From Skermania sp. ID1734 (lineage in GTDB: Bacteria > Actinomycetota > Actinomycetes > Mycobacteriales > Mycobacteriaceae), in NCBI RefSeq assembly GCF_007489285.1, contig NZ_VLIY01000020.1, forward strand, positions 16,435-80,434: a stretch of 64,000 bases of DNA, in the 5' to 3' direction. Numbering within the stretch: the first letter of the stretch is position 1; each line of letters starts with the position of its first letter. This document shows positions 8,446 through 16,088 of this stretch, one piece after another. A model generated the notes under the pieces. The model worked only from the letters and a program-made list of their open reading frames with translations. It was not told the origin of the DNA and did no database searches. The position numbers were made by a program, and so were the translations under genes.

Positions 8446-8487
8446 AATATAGCGGGCTTGTGACGGGCGTAACAACTCGCATATAGT
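8446..8487. promoter_or_regulatory. Relic divergent promoter of the duplicated locus
   Basis: Leftward: -35 GTTACG (minus strand of 8468-8473) and -10 TATATT (minus strand of 8446-8451), 16-bp spacer, towards the thioesterase relic. Rightward: TTGTGA at 8458-8463 and TATAGT at 8482-8487, 18-bp spacer, towards the dioxygenase relic. TGACG-GG-CGTAA at 8461-8472 corresponds to the palindrome at 1596-1607. The layout equals 1581-1622 in reverse orientation. Confidence 0.55.
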
Positions 8488-8529
8488 TGTCTATCGAGTC
8501 TGAGTCACACCGCGAAGGGAACAGGGACC

Positions 8530-8960
8530 ATGACACTCGGCGGCAACGCATTCGAGAGGCGCGGGTCATGGGCTGAGCGGTTGGAGGCCTTTTACCGCGA
8601 GACCGGCAAGCGATATGGGGCGTTGTGACCGTCGCGAACGAGATCGAACCATGGTTCACGCAACCGGTTCGGGTCAGCTGCGACGGCGCCACCGGATCCA
8701 CGAAACTTGGTCCCCGTCACCAGGCTGCTCGATCACGCCGACGCCGAGTGGTACACGGTCCGTGTGGGCAGATGCCGTCACTGTGTCGGCCGACATCGTC
8801 GAAAGCGATCTCGGCAAACCGATCATGTCCGCGGCCATGTCGACCTCATGAGCTAGTGCGAGCGCTGGATCTAATCGCGATCGCACCGGGCGAAGGCACC
8901 TCTTTACCCACGGCGTACGCGGAGGTTCCGTTTCATGGGTTGCTGCCGCTACAGGCGTAG
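8530..8960 (+). pseudogene. Decayed gentisate 1,2-dioxygenase paralogue (N-terminal half)
   Basis: From the ATG at 8530 the frame reads MTL, then RLEAFYRETGK (compare QLEAFYTELGK in the intact enzyme), and stops at about 8629. A shifted frame continues VTVANEIEPWFTQPVRV, matching WTVANKIEPWFPQPVSV. Later a short APGEGTS fragment may correspond to APGEAMT. None of the metal-binding histidine motifs remain. Together with 7990-8410 this is an inverted, degenerated copy of the 434-2052 locus. Confidence 0.75.
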
Positions 8961-9031
8961 CCGCACCCCTACTTGGTCGCAATACAACTGAATATTCAAC
9001 ACACCCAACCGAGTTGAAGGAACAAACACCG

Positions 9032-9757
9032 ATGAGTACCTATGTCTTGGTCCACGGTTCGTGGCACGACGGCACCCTTTGGAACCCTGTCGCCGAAGCC
9101 CTCTCCTCGAACGGCCACGCGGTCCACACGCCGACCGTTGCGGGACATGGAAACGGCGTCGACAAGCACGTCGACCACAACGATTGCGTGCAGTCTATTG
9201 TCGACTACTTCGAAACCCACGACATCACAGACGCGATCCTGCTCGGACACAGTTTCGGCGGAACCGTCATCGCGCGGGTGTCTGAGGAGATCCCGGACCG
9301 CATTCGCCGGCTTGTCTTCTGGAACGCGTTCGTCCCCCAACGCGGCAACAGCCTGCTGGATGAGGTTCCACCGCACTATCGCGATCTATTCGGTCAACTG
9401 GCCGCGGCGTCAGACGACAACACAGTTGCGATGCCGTGGGATGTCTGGCGCGAGGCGTTCATTCAGGACGCCGATGTCGAACTCGCCAGAACCACTTTCG
9501 ATCAGCTGTCCACCGAACCGTTCACGCCCTTCACCGACAAGCTGGCCTTGGACCGCTTTTACAAGTCCGACATTCCCCGCAGCTACATCAACGCAACGGA
9601 GGACACAGCATTGCCTCCCGGCGAATGGGGATGGCATCCCCGGATGTCGTCCCGACTCGGGATGTACCGCCTCGTCCAACTCCCCGGCAGCCACGAAGTC
9701 ATGTTCACCAATCCCAAGCTTCTGGCCGCCAAAATCGTCGAGGCTGGGCGAGACTGA
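9032..9757 (+). CDS. Alpha/beta-fold hydrolase (small esterase type)
   Basis: A 241-residue alpha/beta hydrolase beginning TYVLVHGSWHDGTLWNPV, which carries the oxyanion HG motif. The nucleophile Ser74 lies in LLGHSFGGTV and the likely catalytic His is in PGSHEVMF near the C-terminus. The layout resembles plant methylesterase/pyrethroid-hydrolase-like enzymes in length and motif order, so ester hydrolysis is likely; the substrate is unknown. The ATG at 9032 follows GAAGGA at a suitable distance. It stands alone downstream of the decayed aromatic copy and may have belonged to that cluster. Confidence 0.85.
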   Translation: MSTYVLVHGSWHDGTLWNPVAEALSSNGHAVHTPTVAGHGNGVDKHVDHNDCVQSIVDYFETHDITDAILLGHSFGGTVIARVSEEIPDRIRRLVFWNAFVPQRGNSLLDEVPPHYRDLFGQLAAASDDNTVAMPWDVWREAFIQDADVELARTTFDQLSTEPFTPFTDKLALDRFYKSDIPRSYINATEDTALPPGEWGWHPRMSSRLGMYRLVQLPGSHEVMFTNPKLLAAKIVEAGRD

Positions 9758-9839
9758 CCTCGAATTGACCTAAGTTCACGTGGAGCCAATGACGCTGATC
9801 AACAAGCGAATCGGCGAGGCGTCAGTTCCCTCGGCAACT

Positions 9840-10149
9840 CTTCTTTCACGTCAGTTCACTGGCTCGTACCCCATCAAGATCCGCGCAGCGGGTGGTCCTT
9901 GCCAATTGGCCATGCCGTCGATGTATTGCCCAGGCCCGGTTCTGGCAGGCGAGCGGTTGACCCTCGCACGGGTGCCAGATCGAAGTGAAGCCTTCGCCGA
10001 CCGAAGATGCGGTCCAGCGGCGTAGCCGGGCACGTGGCCGGATTGAAATGGCAACCCCATCACGCCGTAGCCGGCGACTCGCTCCAACGACCCGGCGGCA
10101 GTTGGGGATTGGCTTCGCGTTGCTCGGCAAGGTCGGCAGGTTGTTTCAT
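9840..10149 (-). pseudogene. Remnant of a conserved actinobacterial protein
   Basis: From the ATG at 10149 the minus strand reads MKQPADLAEQREANPQLPPG. A shifted frame then gives RVAGYGVMGLPFQSGHV, and a further shift gives LRRWTASSVGEGFTSIWH. Read together these form the continuous start of a protein type I recall from actinobacterial genomes without known function. At least two frameshifts break it and the remainder is unrecognisable, so it is called a pseudogene. The family identity is from memory and not certain. Confidence 0.5.
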
Positions 10150-10641
10150 GCCACACCTCCGTGGCTGGACGATGTTCGGTTGTCCGCGTTCATGTTCGCG
10201 CCGAACAGACCGCAAGTTCAACGCGGCCTCCCACCGGCGCGGATCTCCGTCCGGCTCCGCTGCCGGGTTGTGCTCGACGAAGTTGGCAGTGCACTGGCCG
10301 AAGTGCGTTCCCTTTGACGGTCACCGTGCGATCGTCCATCGTGGAGAACGTATAGTCAGCGCCTTCTTCGCCAACTACAACCGCCACAACTTTGCGGGCG
10401 TGATTTCGAGCGGCGCAGCTGTCGATGCGACAGTCTGCTGTCCATTACGCCGCCCCGCCGTCCGTGTCAGTCCTATCTCCTAGATTCACCCGATCATGGT
10501 TACTAAACTTCGAAAGTAGCTAGTTAGGGGTCGTGCGGGATCCTTCGTCGCTACTGGCGCGCGGGTCCGTCCCACGTGTGGTCGCCGGTGCCGGTCGCGG
10601 GTGTAGTCGGTTGAGGGTTTCGCCGTGCTGGCAGGAGGCGA
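10150..10641. other. 492-bp stretch without a recognisable gene
   Basis: Only short open frames without domain-like content are present. A small perfect hairpin, CTGTCG-atg-CGACAG, lies at 10419-10433. The stretch follows pseudogenes and may be further decayed coding DNA plus the promoter of the GNAT gene. Confidence 0.4.
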
Positions 10642-11130
10642 ATGATGGTCACGATTTCCGAAGTCGCGCCTGGCGACGGGCGGTTGGTTACGTTCTTGGA
10701 CGATCAGCACATCACCCAGGTCGCGCGGCGGGGGGTGCTGCTCGATGTGCGCAAGCAGTCGGCACTGCTCGCCTCGAGTGACGACGAGACGGTAGGCGTT
10801 CTCACCTACGACATCGACGGCCAGGACTGCGAGATTGTCTACATGCGGGCATCCGGGCAGTGGGGTGGGGTAGGAACCGAGCTAGTCGACCGCGTCGCCG
10901 AGATTGCCCGCCGGCAGGGATGTTCCCGATTGTGGCTGGTGACAACCAATGACAACATCGACGCCCTGCGCTTTTACCAGCGGCGCGGGTTTAGGTTGGC
11001 AACGGTTCGCTGCGGGGCCGCTGCCGAGGCTCGGCGGAGGCAGGACCCGCAGCTACCCGAGGTCGGCAACTACGGCATACCTGTGCGCGACGAGCTCGAG
11101 TTCGAGCGTGACCTCGAATCCGCCACCTGA
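10642..11130 (+). CDS. GNAT family N-acetyltransferase
   Basis: A 162-residue GNAT-fold enzyme expected to transfer an acetyl group from acetyl-CoA. The acetyl-CoA loop is seen as ASGQWGGVGTELVDRVAE, followed by CSRLWLVTTNDNIDALRFYQ and the RRGF turn, which are motif A and B features. The C-terminal part (GIPVRDELEFERDL) is typical of GNATs of the 'I-P-i-.-DE.E' kind. GGAGG lies just before tandem ATG codons at 10642 and 10645. It is monocistronic and convergent with the DUF190 gene. The substrate is unknown. Confidence 0.85.
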   Translation: MMVTISEVAPGDGRLVTFLDDQHITQVARRGVLLDVRKQSALLASSDDETVGVLTYDIDGQDCEIVYMRASGQWGGVGTELVDRVAEIARRQGCSRLWLVTTNDNIDALRFYQRRGFRLATVRCGAAAEARRRQDPQLPEVGNYGIPVRDELEFERDLESAT

Positions 11131-11253
11131 ACGATCGAGGTCACATCGTGGTGGACATCGACGCGCACGATCGATCCGGGTCTTTTCGGTACGGCTACCG
11201 AGGCGTGGCGGTTGTGGTCGAAAGCGACATCGCGCCTGCCAACGTATCCGGTC

Positions 11254-12345
11254 CTAGTAGTCGTGACGGGCGAGCCGAGTCCCGCCGTGATCGGTGTCGC
11301 CGTCGCGGGTCAGCGCGGCGGGCACCATCTCACTGGTGACGAGTCCCTGTTCGCGAGTGACTTCATCGGCGACGTCGAAGCTGCGCGCGATGTTTTCGGG
11401 AGTGTCGACGATGACCGTCATAGTGGGGACGCGGCGTGCGAGTTGGAACAACTTGTCACCGTGGGGGCGATGGTCACCGTGGAAGCCCCACATGCCGCGC
11501 AGAACGGTGGCGCCGCGGGCGTGGTCGCTTTCCCGAAGCTTTCGCAGCAGGGCACGGTGGATGGGCTCACCATCGTAAAGCGCCGACTCGGAGGTGACCA
11601 CCATCAGCTTTTGCCACAGGCTCAGGCCGTGCTCGTCGACTCCGGGTAATGCGTGGGGGCGCTCGAAGAGCTGACCATCACGCTTGCACACGCGTACGCG
11701 CTCAAGAGTCATCACGGCATCATCAACCAGAGCACTTAGTTCCGGCACGACTCGGCTGATTTTCGGGCCGTCACCGACGGCGATAATCATCATCGGGACA
11801 TCGGTATTGCGGTCGAAAAACCGCGCCCGCTGACGTCGTCCGCCCACGGTGCCGTCCACACCGAGAAACACCGACGCGCCGTCGAGTCCACGCCGGTACA
11901 GCAGATCGCAGACCGCGCGAAACGCGGGCGTGCCGGACGAACGCTGTTGCCGCCCAACATAGATCGTGAGTTTGGCCGCTTCGTTGAGTTCTTCCGGCAA
12001 CCTGATGCCAGCGGTGTCTACGACTCGTCGGGAGCGTTCCAACGTGAGCAGGCCCCGGCGCTTGAGGTCGAGGACGTGGGGGAGGAGGACATCGATTTTG
12101 GCTTTCGCGTCGACGGCGACGACGGCGACTGGGGGATCTTCCGACAGCGACAGTGTCTGATCGCTGCGCAGGTGATGGCGAATCCCGAACCCGCCGATGC
12201 CGCGCAGCATGACGCTGGTAGCGATCTCGCGCTGTGCGTACAAGCCGAGCAGTCGGTCGGCCAAGAACTGGTTTTCGACGCGCTGGCGTTCGCCGAAGTA
12301 CGTCGTGAGCTTCAGACTGTCGAAGTCGAGGTTTGGCGCGTTCAT
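11254..12345 (-). CDS. Protein with two tandem DUF190 domains
   Basis: A 363-residue protein with two DUF190 copies. The first (residues ~5-110) starts LKLTTYFGERQRVENQFLAD and contains MLRGIGGFGI; a second copy near residues 120-220 has AKLTIYVGRQQRSSGTPAF and GASVFLGVDGTVGG; a third, related stretch near 255-350 contains ATVLRGMWGFHGDH. DUF190 proteins resemble PII-like signalling proteins and often accompany CrcB fluoride channels, as here (40 bp downstream of crcB, same strand). A regulatory role in fluoride export is plausible but unproven. The ATG at 12345 aligns with the domain start; an upstream in-frame extension is ignored. Confidence 0.82.
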   Translation of the reverse strand: MNAPNLDFDSLKLTTYFGERQRVENQFLADRLLGLYAQREIATSVMLRGIGGFGIRHHLRSDQTLSLSEDPPVAVVAVDAKAKIDVLLPHVLDLKRRGLLTLERSRRVVDTAGIRLPEELNEAAKLTIYVGRQQRSSGTPAFRAVCDLLYRRGLDGASVFLGVDGTVGGRRQRARFFDRNTDVPMMIIAVGDGPKISRVVPELSALVDDAVMTLERVRVCKRDGQLFERPHALPGVDEHGLSLWQKLMVVTSESALYDGEPIHRALLRKLRESDHARGATVLRGMWGFHGDHRPHGDKLFQLARRVPTMTVIVDTPENIARSFDVADEVTREQGLVTSEMVPAALTRDGDTDHGGTRLARHDY

Positions 12346-12385
12346 AGTCAACCGCCTATATGTTGTCCGAGCAGCGCTGCGGCAC

Positions 12386-12784
12386 TCATGCGCGCACCCG
12401 CGCTCGCCGCACCATGGCGGTCGCGAGGAATACCGCGGCGAGTCCGGCAACCACGCTGGCCGCCGTGTAACCCACCGCGAGCCCATAGTGACCGTGCTGG
12501 AGCATGCGCAAGGTCTCGACTTGCATCGTGGAGAAAGTGGTCAGCCCCCCACACACGCCGGTGCCGAGGAACGGTCGGCGATAACTCGACAGCGGCAGCC
12601 GCTCCAGCAGTCGGGTGGTGAAATAGCCCAACAGGAACGCCCCGACGATGTTGACGGCGAATGTCGGCCACGGCCACTTGCCAGGGTCGGTAGCTGCGAG
12701 TTGTCCGAGTGCCGCGCGTGCGACGCTGCCGACGGCGCCGCCGACGAAGATGGCGGCGAGCTCACGGCGGTCCTGGCCTAGCAC
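12386..12784 (-). CDS. crcB: Fluoride efflux channel CrcB (Fluc)
   Basis: A 132-residue four-helix membrane protein of the CrcB/Fluc family, which forms dimeric fluoride channels in the cytoplasmic membrane. Key features are [13 protein letters not shown] in helix 1, the conserved Asn45 in [13 protein letters not shown], and the signature GGLTTFSTM at 79-87. GTG start at 12784 follows AGGGAGG. Actinobacteria commonly carry two crcB genes side by side; only one is here, so it would need to act as a dual-topology homodimer or with a partner elsewhere. It heads an operon with the DUF190 gene. Confidence 0.93.
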   Translation of the reverse strand: MLGQDRRELAAIFVGGAVGSVARAALGQLAATDPGKWPWPTFAVNIVGAFLLGYFTTRLLERLPLSSYRRPFLGTGVCGGLTTFSTMQVETLRMLQHGHYGLAVGYTAASVVAGLAAVFLATAMVRRARVRA

Positions 12785-12985
12785 GTGAACCTCCCTGTTG
12801 TTGCGTGGCGGGTGCTGATGCTAGCCCGAACCGTGACCCGATTTCCGAAGGGTGCTCCCGCGTCGGCCGCAGTTCCCCGATAGCGACGTTGTTCTGCCTA
12901 ACCGGGTCATGTCCAATGGCCAGGTGCCTTCAGCCGTACCGAGCAGCGCCGTTTATGCCATCGGTGATCGACGTCGGACACTCCC

Positions 12986-13393
12986 TTGACCGGCACGGCG
13001 TGGGATGTCCTCATCGGAGCCTGTGCCGGGCTTTTGCTCGGGTGGGGTGTCCTGGTAGTGGCACTGGTACTCGTGCGTCCGCGCCGCGGTCTGCTACGCG
13101 AAGCGATTCGAATCCTGCCTGATTTGCTTCGCCTGTTGCGGCGACTCGCGGCGGATCGGTCGTTGCCACGCGGCGTTCGGATTCGCCTCTTTCTAGCGAT
13201 CGGCTACCTCGCGCTGCCGATCGACATCATTCCCGACTTCATACCGGTCCTCGGCTTTGCCGACGATGCGATCGTCGTGGCACTGGTGCTCAGGTCCGTC
13301 GTGCGACGGGCGGGAGAAGATGCCGTGCGCCGACACTGGCCGGGTACCGACGAAGGCTATGCAGCACTCGCTAAGTTGACGGGGATCGGATAG
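12986..13393 (+). CDS. DUF1232 (YkvA family) membrane protein
   Basis: A 135-residue protein with an N-terminal transmembrane helix (residues ~8-30, GACAGLLLGWGVLVVALVLV). A C-terminal DUF1232 domain has its hallmark DIIPDFIPVLGFADDAIVV after YLALP. The function of YkvA-type proteins is unknown. The TTG start at 12986 gives the full first helix but has no clear ribosome site, so the start is uncertain. It is transcribed away from crcB. Confidence 0.82.
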   Translation: MTGTAWDVLIGACAGLLLGWGVLVVALVLVRPRRGLLREAIRILPDLLRLLRRLAADRSLPRGVRIRLFLAIGYLALPIDIIPDFIPVLGFADDAIVVALVLRSVVRRAGEDAVRRHWPGTDEGYAALAKLTGIG

Positions 13394-13488
13394 CGGACCT
13401 GAGGCAGTCAACTTGTCCTTTCCGATGCGGTCGAGCGCTGTCACAGTGGTGGAAGGAAGGCTGTGACTCCTCACGAGAGGACAATCCC

Positions 13489-14451
13489 ATGGCTGCCAAG
13501 CCCTTCGCCTCGTCCGCGGATCTCGACGACAAGAACGCGATACTCGACGTGCTCGCCGACGGCGTCTACGCGCTGACCGCCGAGGGTGACCCGAACATCG
13601 GCGCGATCGAGGGCCAGGACTTCGTCGTCGCCTTCGAAGCCACCGCCACCCCGGTCGCGGCCCGCGCCTGGCTCGACAAGCTGCGCGAACACACCGACAA
13701 GCCGGTCAAGTACCTGGTGCTTTCGCACTACCATGCGGTGCGCGTCCTGGGCGCGTCCGCATTCGACGCGCAGGTGATCGTCACGCACGACAACACCCGC
13801 ACGCTCATCGCGGAGCGCGGCAAGCAAGACTGGGACAGTGAGCTCGCCCGGATGCCGCGGCTGTTCGCCGAACCCGACTCGATCCCCGGGCTCACCTGGC
13901 CGGATGTCACGTTCGACAGCTCGCTGACTATCGAGCTCGGCGGTAACCGGGGCGAACTGGTGCTGCAGTATTGCGGGCGCGGCCACACCGCCGGTGACAT
14001 CGTTGCGTGGCTGCCCCAGCACAAGATCCTTTTCGCCGGTGACCTGGTCGAGGCGCAGGCCGCGCTGTACACGGGCGACGCCTTCCACACGGACTGGTCC
14101 ACGGGCACGCTCGACCGAGTCAAGGCCCTCGGCGCGGAAACGCTCGTCGGTGGCCGGGGCGCCGTCTCGCAGGGCCGCGACGCCGTGGATGCGGCCATCG
14201 AGCAGACGCGGGACTTCCTGCTGGTCATGCGTGAGGAGGTGGGTGCGGTCCACGCGCGCGGCGGCACCATCAAGGAGGCATTCGAGGCAACCCATTGCGC
14301 GCTCGCTCCCAAGTTCGGCGCGTGGCCGATATTCGAGCACTGCCTGCCGTTCGACGTGTCCCGGCTCTGGGACGAATTGGACGGCATCGATTGGCCGCGG
14401 ACGTGGACCGCGGCGCGCGACCGCGAAGTGTGGGATGAATTGCAGGGGTGA
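13489..14451 (+). CDS. MBL-fold metallo-hydrolase family protein with altered metal site
   Basis: A 320-residue metallo-beta-lactamase-fold protein. The usual HxHxDH motif is replaced by SHYHAVRVLG: His80 and His82 are kept, but the Asp and second His are Val84 and Arg85. The downstream motifs GRGHTAGD and LFAGDLVE are intact. Loss of the Asp/His pair should affect the second metal site, so activity may be mononuclear or changed. It heads the homogentisate operon (hydroxylase, hmgA and fahA follow), suggesting a thioester- or lactone-type hydrolysis in that pathway; this is inference. ATG preceded by GAGAGGA. Confidence 0.82.
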   Translation: MAAKPFASSADLDDKNAILDVLADGVYALTAEGDPNIGAIEGQDFVVAFEATATPVAARAWLDKLREHTDKPVKYLVLSHYHAVRVLGASAFDAQVIVTHDNTRTLIAERGKQDWDSELARMPRLFAEPDSIPGLTWPDVTFDSSLTIELGGNRGELVLQYCGRGHTAGDIVAWLPQHKILFAGDLVEAQAALYTGDAFHTDWSTGTLDRVKALGAETLVGGRGAVSQGRDAVDAAIEQTRDFLLVMREEVGAVHARGGTIKEAFEATHCALAPKFGAWPIFEHCLPFDVSRLWDELDGIDWPRTWTAARDREVWDELQG

Positions 14452-14456
14452 GTCCG

Positions 14457-16064
14457 ATGACCAAACCCGCCTATATCGGGCCGCCGGTGGGCATTATCGG
14501 CAACGGCCCGGTCGGTCAGACCACTGCTTTGTTGTTGGCCCGCTGGGGAATTCCGGTAGCCCTGCTCGACACCCGCCACGACCGCGACGCCGTCGGTTCC
14601 AAGGCCATCTGCCAGCAACGCGACGTGCTCGACATCTGGTCGAGCGTCGGTGCGGGTGCGATCGCCGCGGACGGGTTGACATGGACCACTGCCCGAACCT
14701 TCTACCGTGACGAGGAACTGTCGAGTTGGTCGTTCGTGGACCCCGGACATTCGCCGCTGCCAGCCTTTGTCAATATCTCGCAGTGTCATTCGGAACAAAT
14801 CCTGGACAGCCTGATTGCCGCGCAGCCGCTCATCGACGTCCGGTGGGGCCATGACGTCACCGCCATCGAGCAAGAGGGCGACCATATTTGGCTCGCCTGC
14901 GCCACCAGTGCGGGTGATGTTGAGGTGCCGGTCGCGTACGCGGTCGCATGCGCGGGCGCTCGCGGTGACCGCGTCCGGCGACTGCTCGGCGTGAGCTTCG
15001 ACGGGCAGTCTTTCGACGATTTGTTCCTAATCTGCGACATCCGCGCCGACCTGCCGGGCTGGGAATCCGAGCGCCGGTTCTACTTCGACCCGGCCTGCAA
15101 TCCCGGCCGCCAGGTGCTCATTCACCCGTGCCCCGACTCCATGTTCCGCATCGACTGGCAGGTGCCCGCAGACTTCGACCTGGACGCCGAGATTGCGCAG
15201 GGCCGCTTGGATGCTCGCATCCGGCAGATTGTCGGCGACCGGCCATACGAGATCGTGTGGCAGTCGGTGTACCGGTTCCATTCGCGCTGCGTCGACCGAA
15301 TGCGGGTCGGGCGGGTACTACTTGCCGGGGACTGTGCGCACTTGGTTGCGCCGTTCGGCGCCCGCGGTCTCAACGCCGGCGTCGCCGACGCGGAGAACGC
15401 GGCCTGGAAGCTCGCCTTCGTGCTGCACGGCTGGGCGCCCGGCGCCCTGCTGGACAGCTATGCCGACGAGCGACTCGCCGCGGCGCATGAGAACCTCGAG
15501 ATTACCAACCGCACGATGCGGTTCCTGGTGCCCCACAACGAGATCGAACGCAACGCACGCTATCGGGTGCTCGAAGAGGCCCGTGCTGCGCCTGAGGCAA
15601 GGGACCGGGTCGACTCCGGACGGTTCGCCGAGCCCTTCTGGTACATCGACTCGACGCTGACCACCCCGAGCCCCGCGCGGCGGTTCGCTGGTCGGCCGCC
15701 GCGCGGCACGATGCCCGCCGTGGTGCCCGGCGTGCTCGTGCCCGACGGGCCCGTCGCCGTCGCGGACCGCCCGGACGTGGTCCGGCTCCGGCAGCTCGTT
15801 CGCGACGGATTGCTCGCTCTCACAACGGAAGGAGTCGACGCCGCCGAGACAGCAGTCACGCTCAAGGAGGCCACCCGCGCACCGACCCGCGTGCTGCGGC
15901 TCGCCGATATCGATCGAGACGGGGTCATCACCGCCGCCCTCGAAGCGCGACCGAACGAGACGTGGTTGATCCGGCCCGACGGCCACGTCGCCGCAGTGCT
16001 CGAGTTCGCCGCAGCCGCCGATTTGTCGGCGGCCGTCGGACGAGCGCTTGCCGAAGTGCATTGA
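14457..16064 (+). CDS. FAD-dependent aromatic hydroxylase (MhpA/PHBH type)
   Basis: A 535-residue class A flavoprotein hydroxylase. It has a dinucleotide-binding start (GIIGNGPVGQTTAL), the second FAD motif with GDCAHLVAPFGARGLNAG near residues 291-308, and a C-terminal thioredoxin-like domain (from about residue 440) common to 3-(3-hydroxyphenyl)propionate hydroxylase relatives. Next to homogentisate dioxygenase it probably hydroxylates a hydroxyphenylacetate to homogentisate. Whether the substrate is the 3- or 4-hydroxy isomer cannot be read from sequence. The ATG at 14457 is preferred; a GTG at 14448 overlapping the upstream stop is an alternative. Confidence 0.82.
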   Translation: MTKPAYIGPPVGIIGNGPVGQTTALLLARWGIPVALLDTRHDRDAVGSKAICQQRDVLDIWSSVGAGAIAADGLTWTTARTFYRDEELSSWSFVDPGHSPLPAFVNISQCHSEQILDSLIAAQPLIDVRWGHDVTAIEQEGDHIWLACATSAGDVEVPVAYAVACAGARGDRVRRLLGVSFDGQSFDDLFLICDIRADLPGWESERRFYFDPACNPGRQVLIHPCPDSMFRIDWQVPADFDLDAEIAQGRLDARIRQIVGDRPYEIVWQSVYRFHSRCVDRMRVGRVLLAGDCAHLVAPFGARGLNAGVADAENAAWKLAFVLHGWAPGALLDSYADERLAAAHENLEITNRTMRFLVPHNEIERNARYRVLEEARAAPEARDRVDSGRFAEPFWYIDSTLTTPSPARRFAGRPPRGTMPAVVPGVLVPDGPVAVADRPDVVRLRQLVRDGLLALTTEGVDAAETAVTLKEATRAPTRVLRLADIDRDGVITAALEARPNETWLIRPDGHVAAVLEFAAAADLSAAVGRALAEVH

Positions 16065-16088
16065 GGCAGAAAAAGAGAGGAGCCCACG

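Noticed and set aside
12785..12985. Possible fluoride riboswitch upstream of crcB
   Set aside because: A CGATGG...AAACGGC...GGCTGAAGGCACC string is suggestive, but the required P1/P3 pairings and the GCTGATG-type 3' segment are not convincing by eye.
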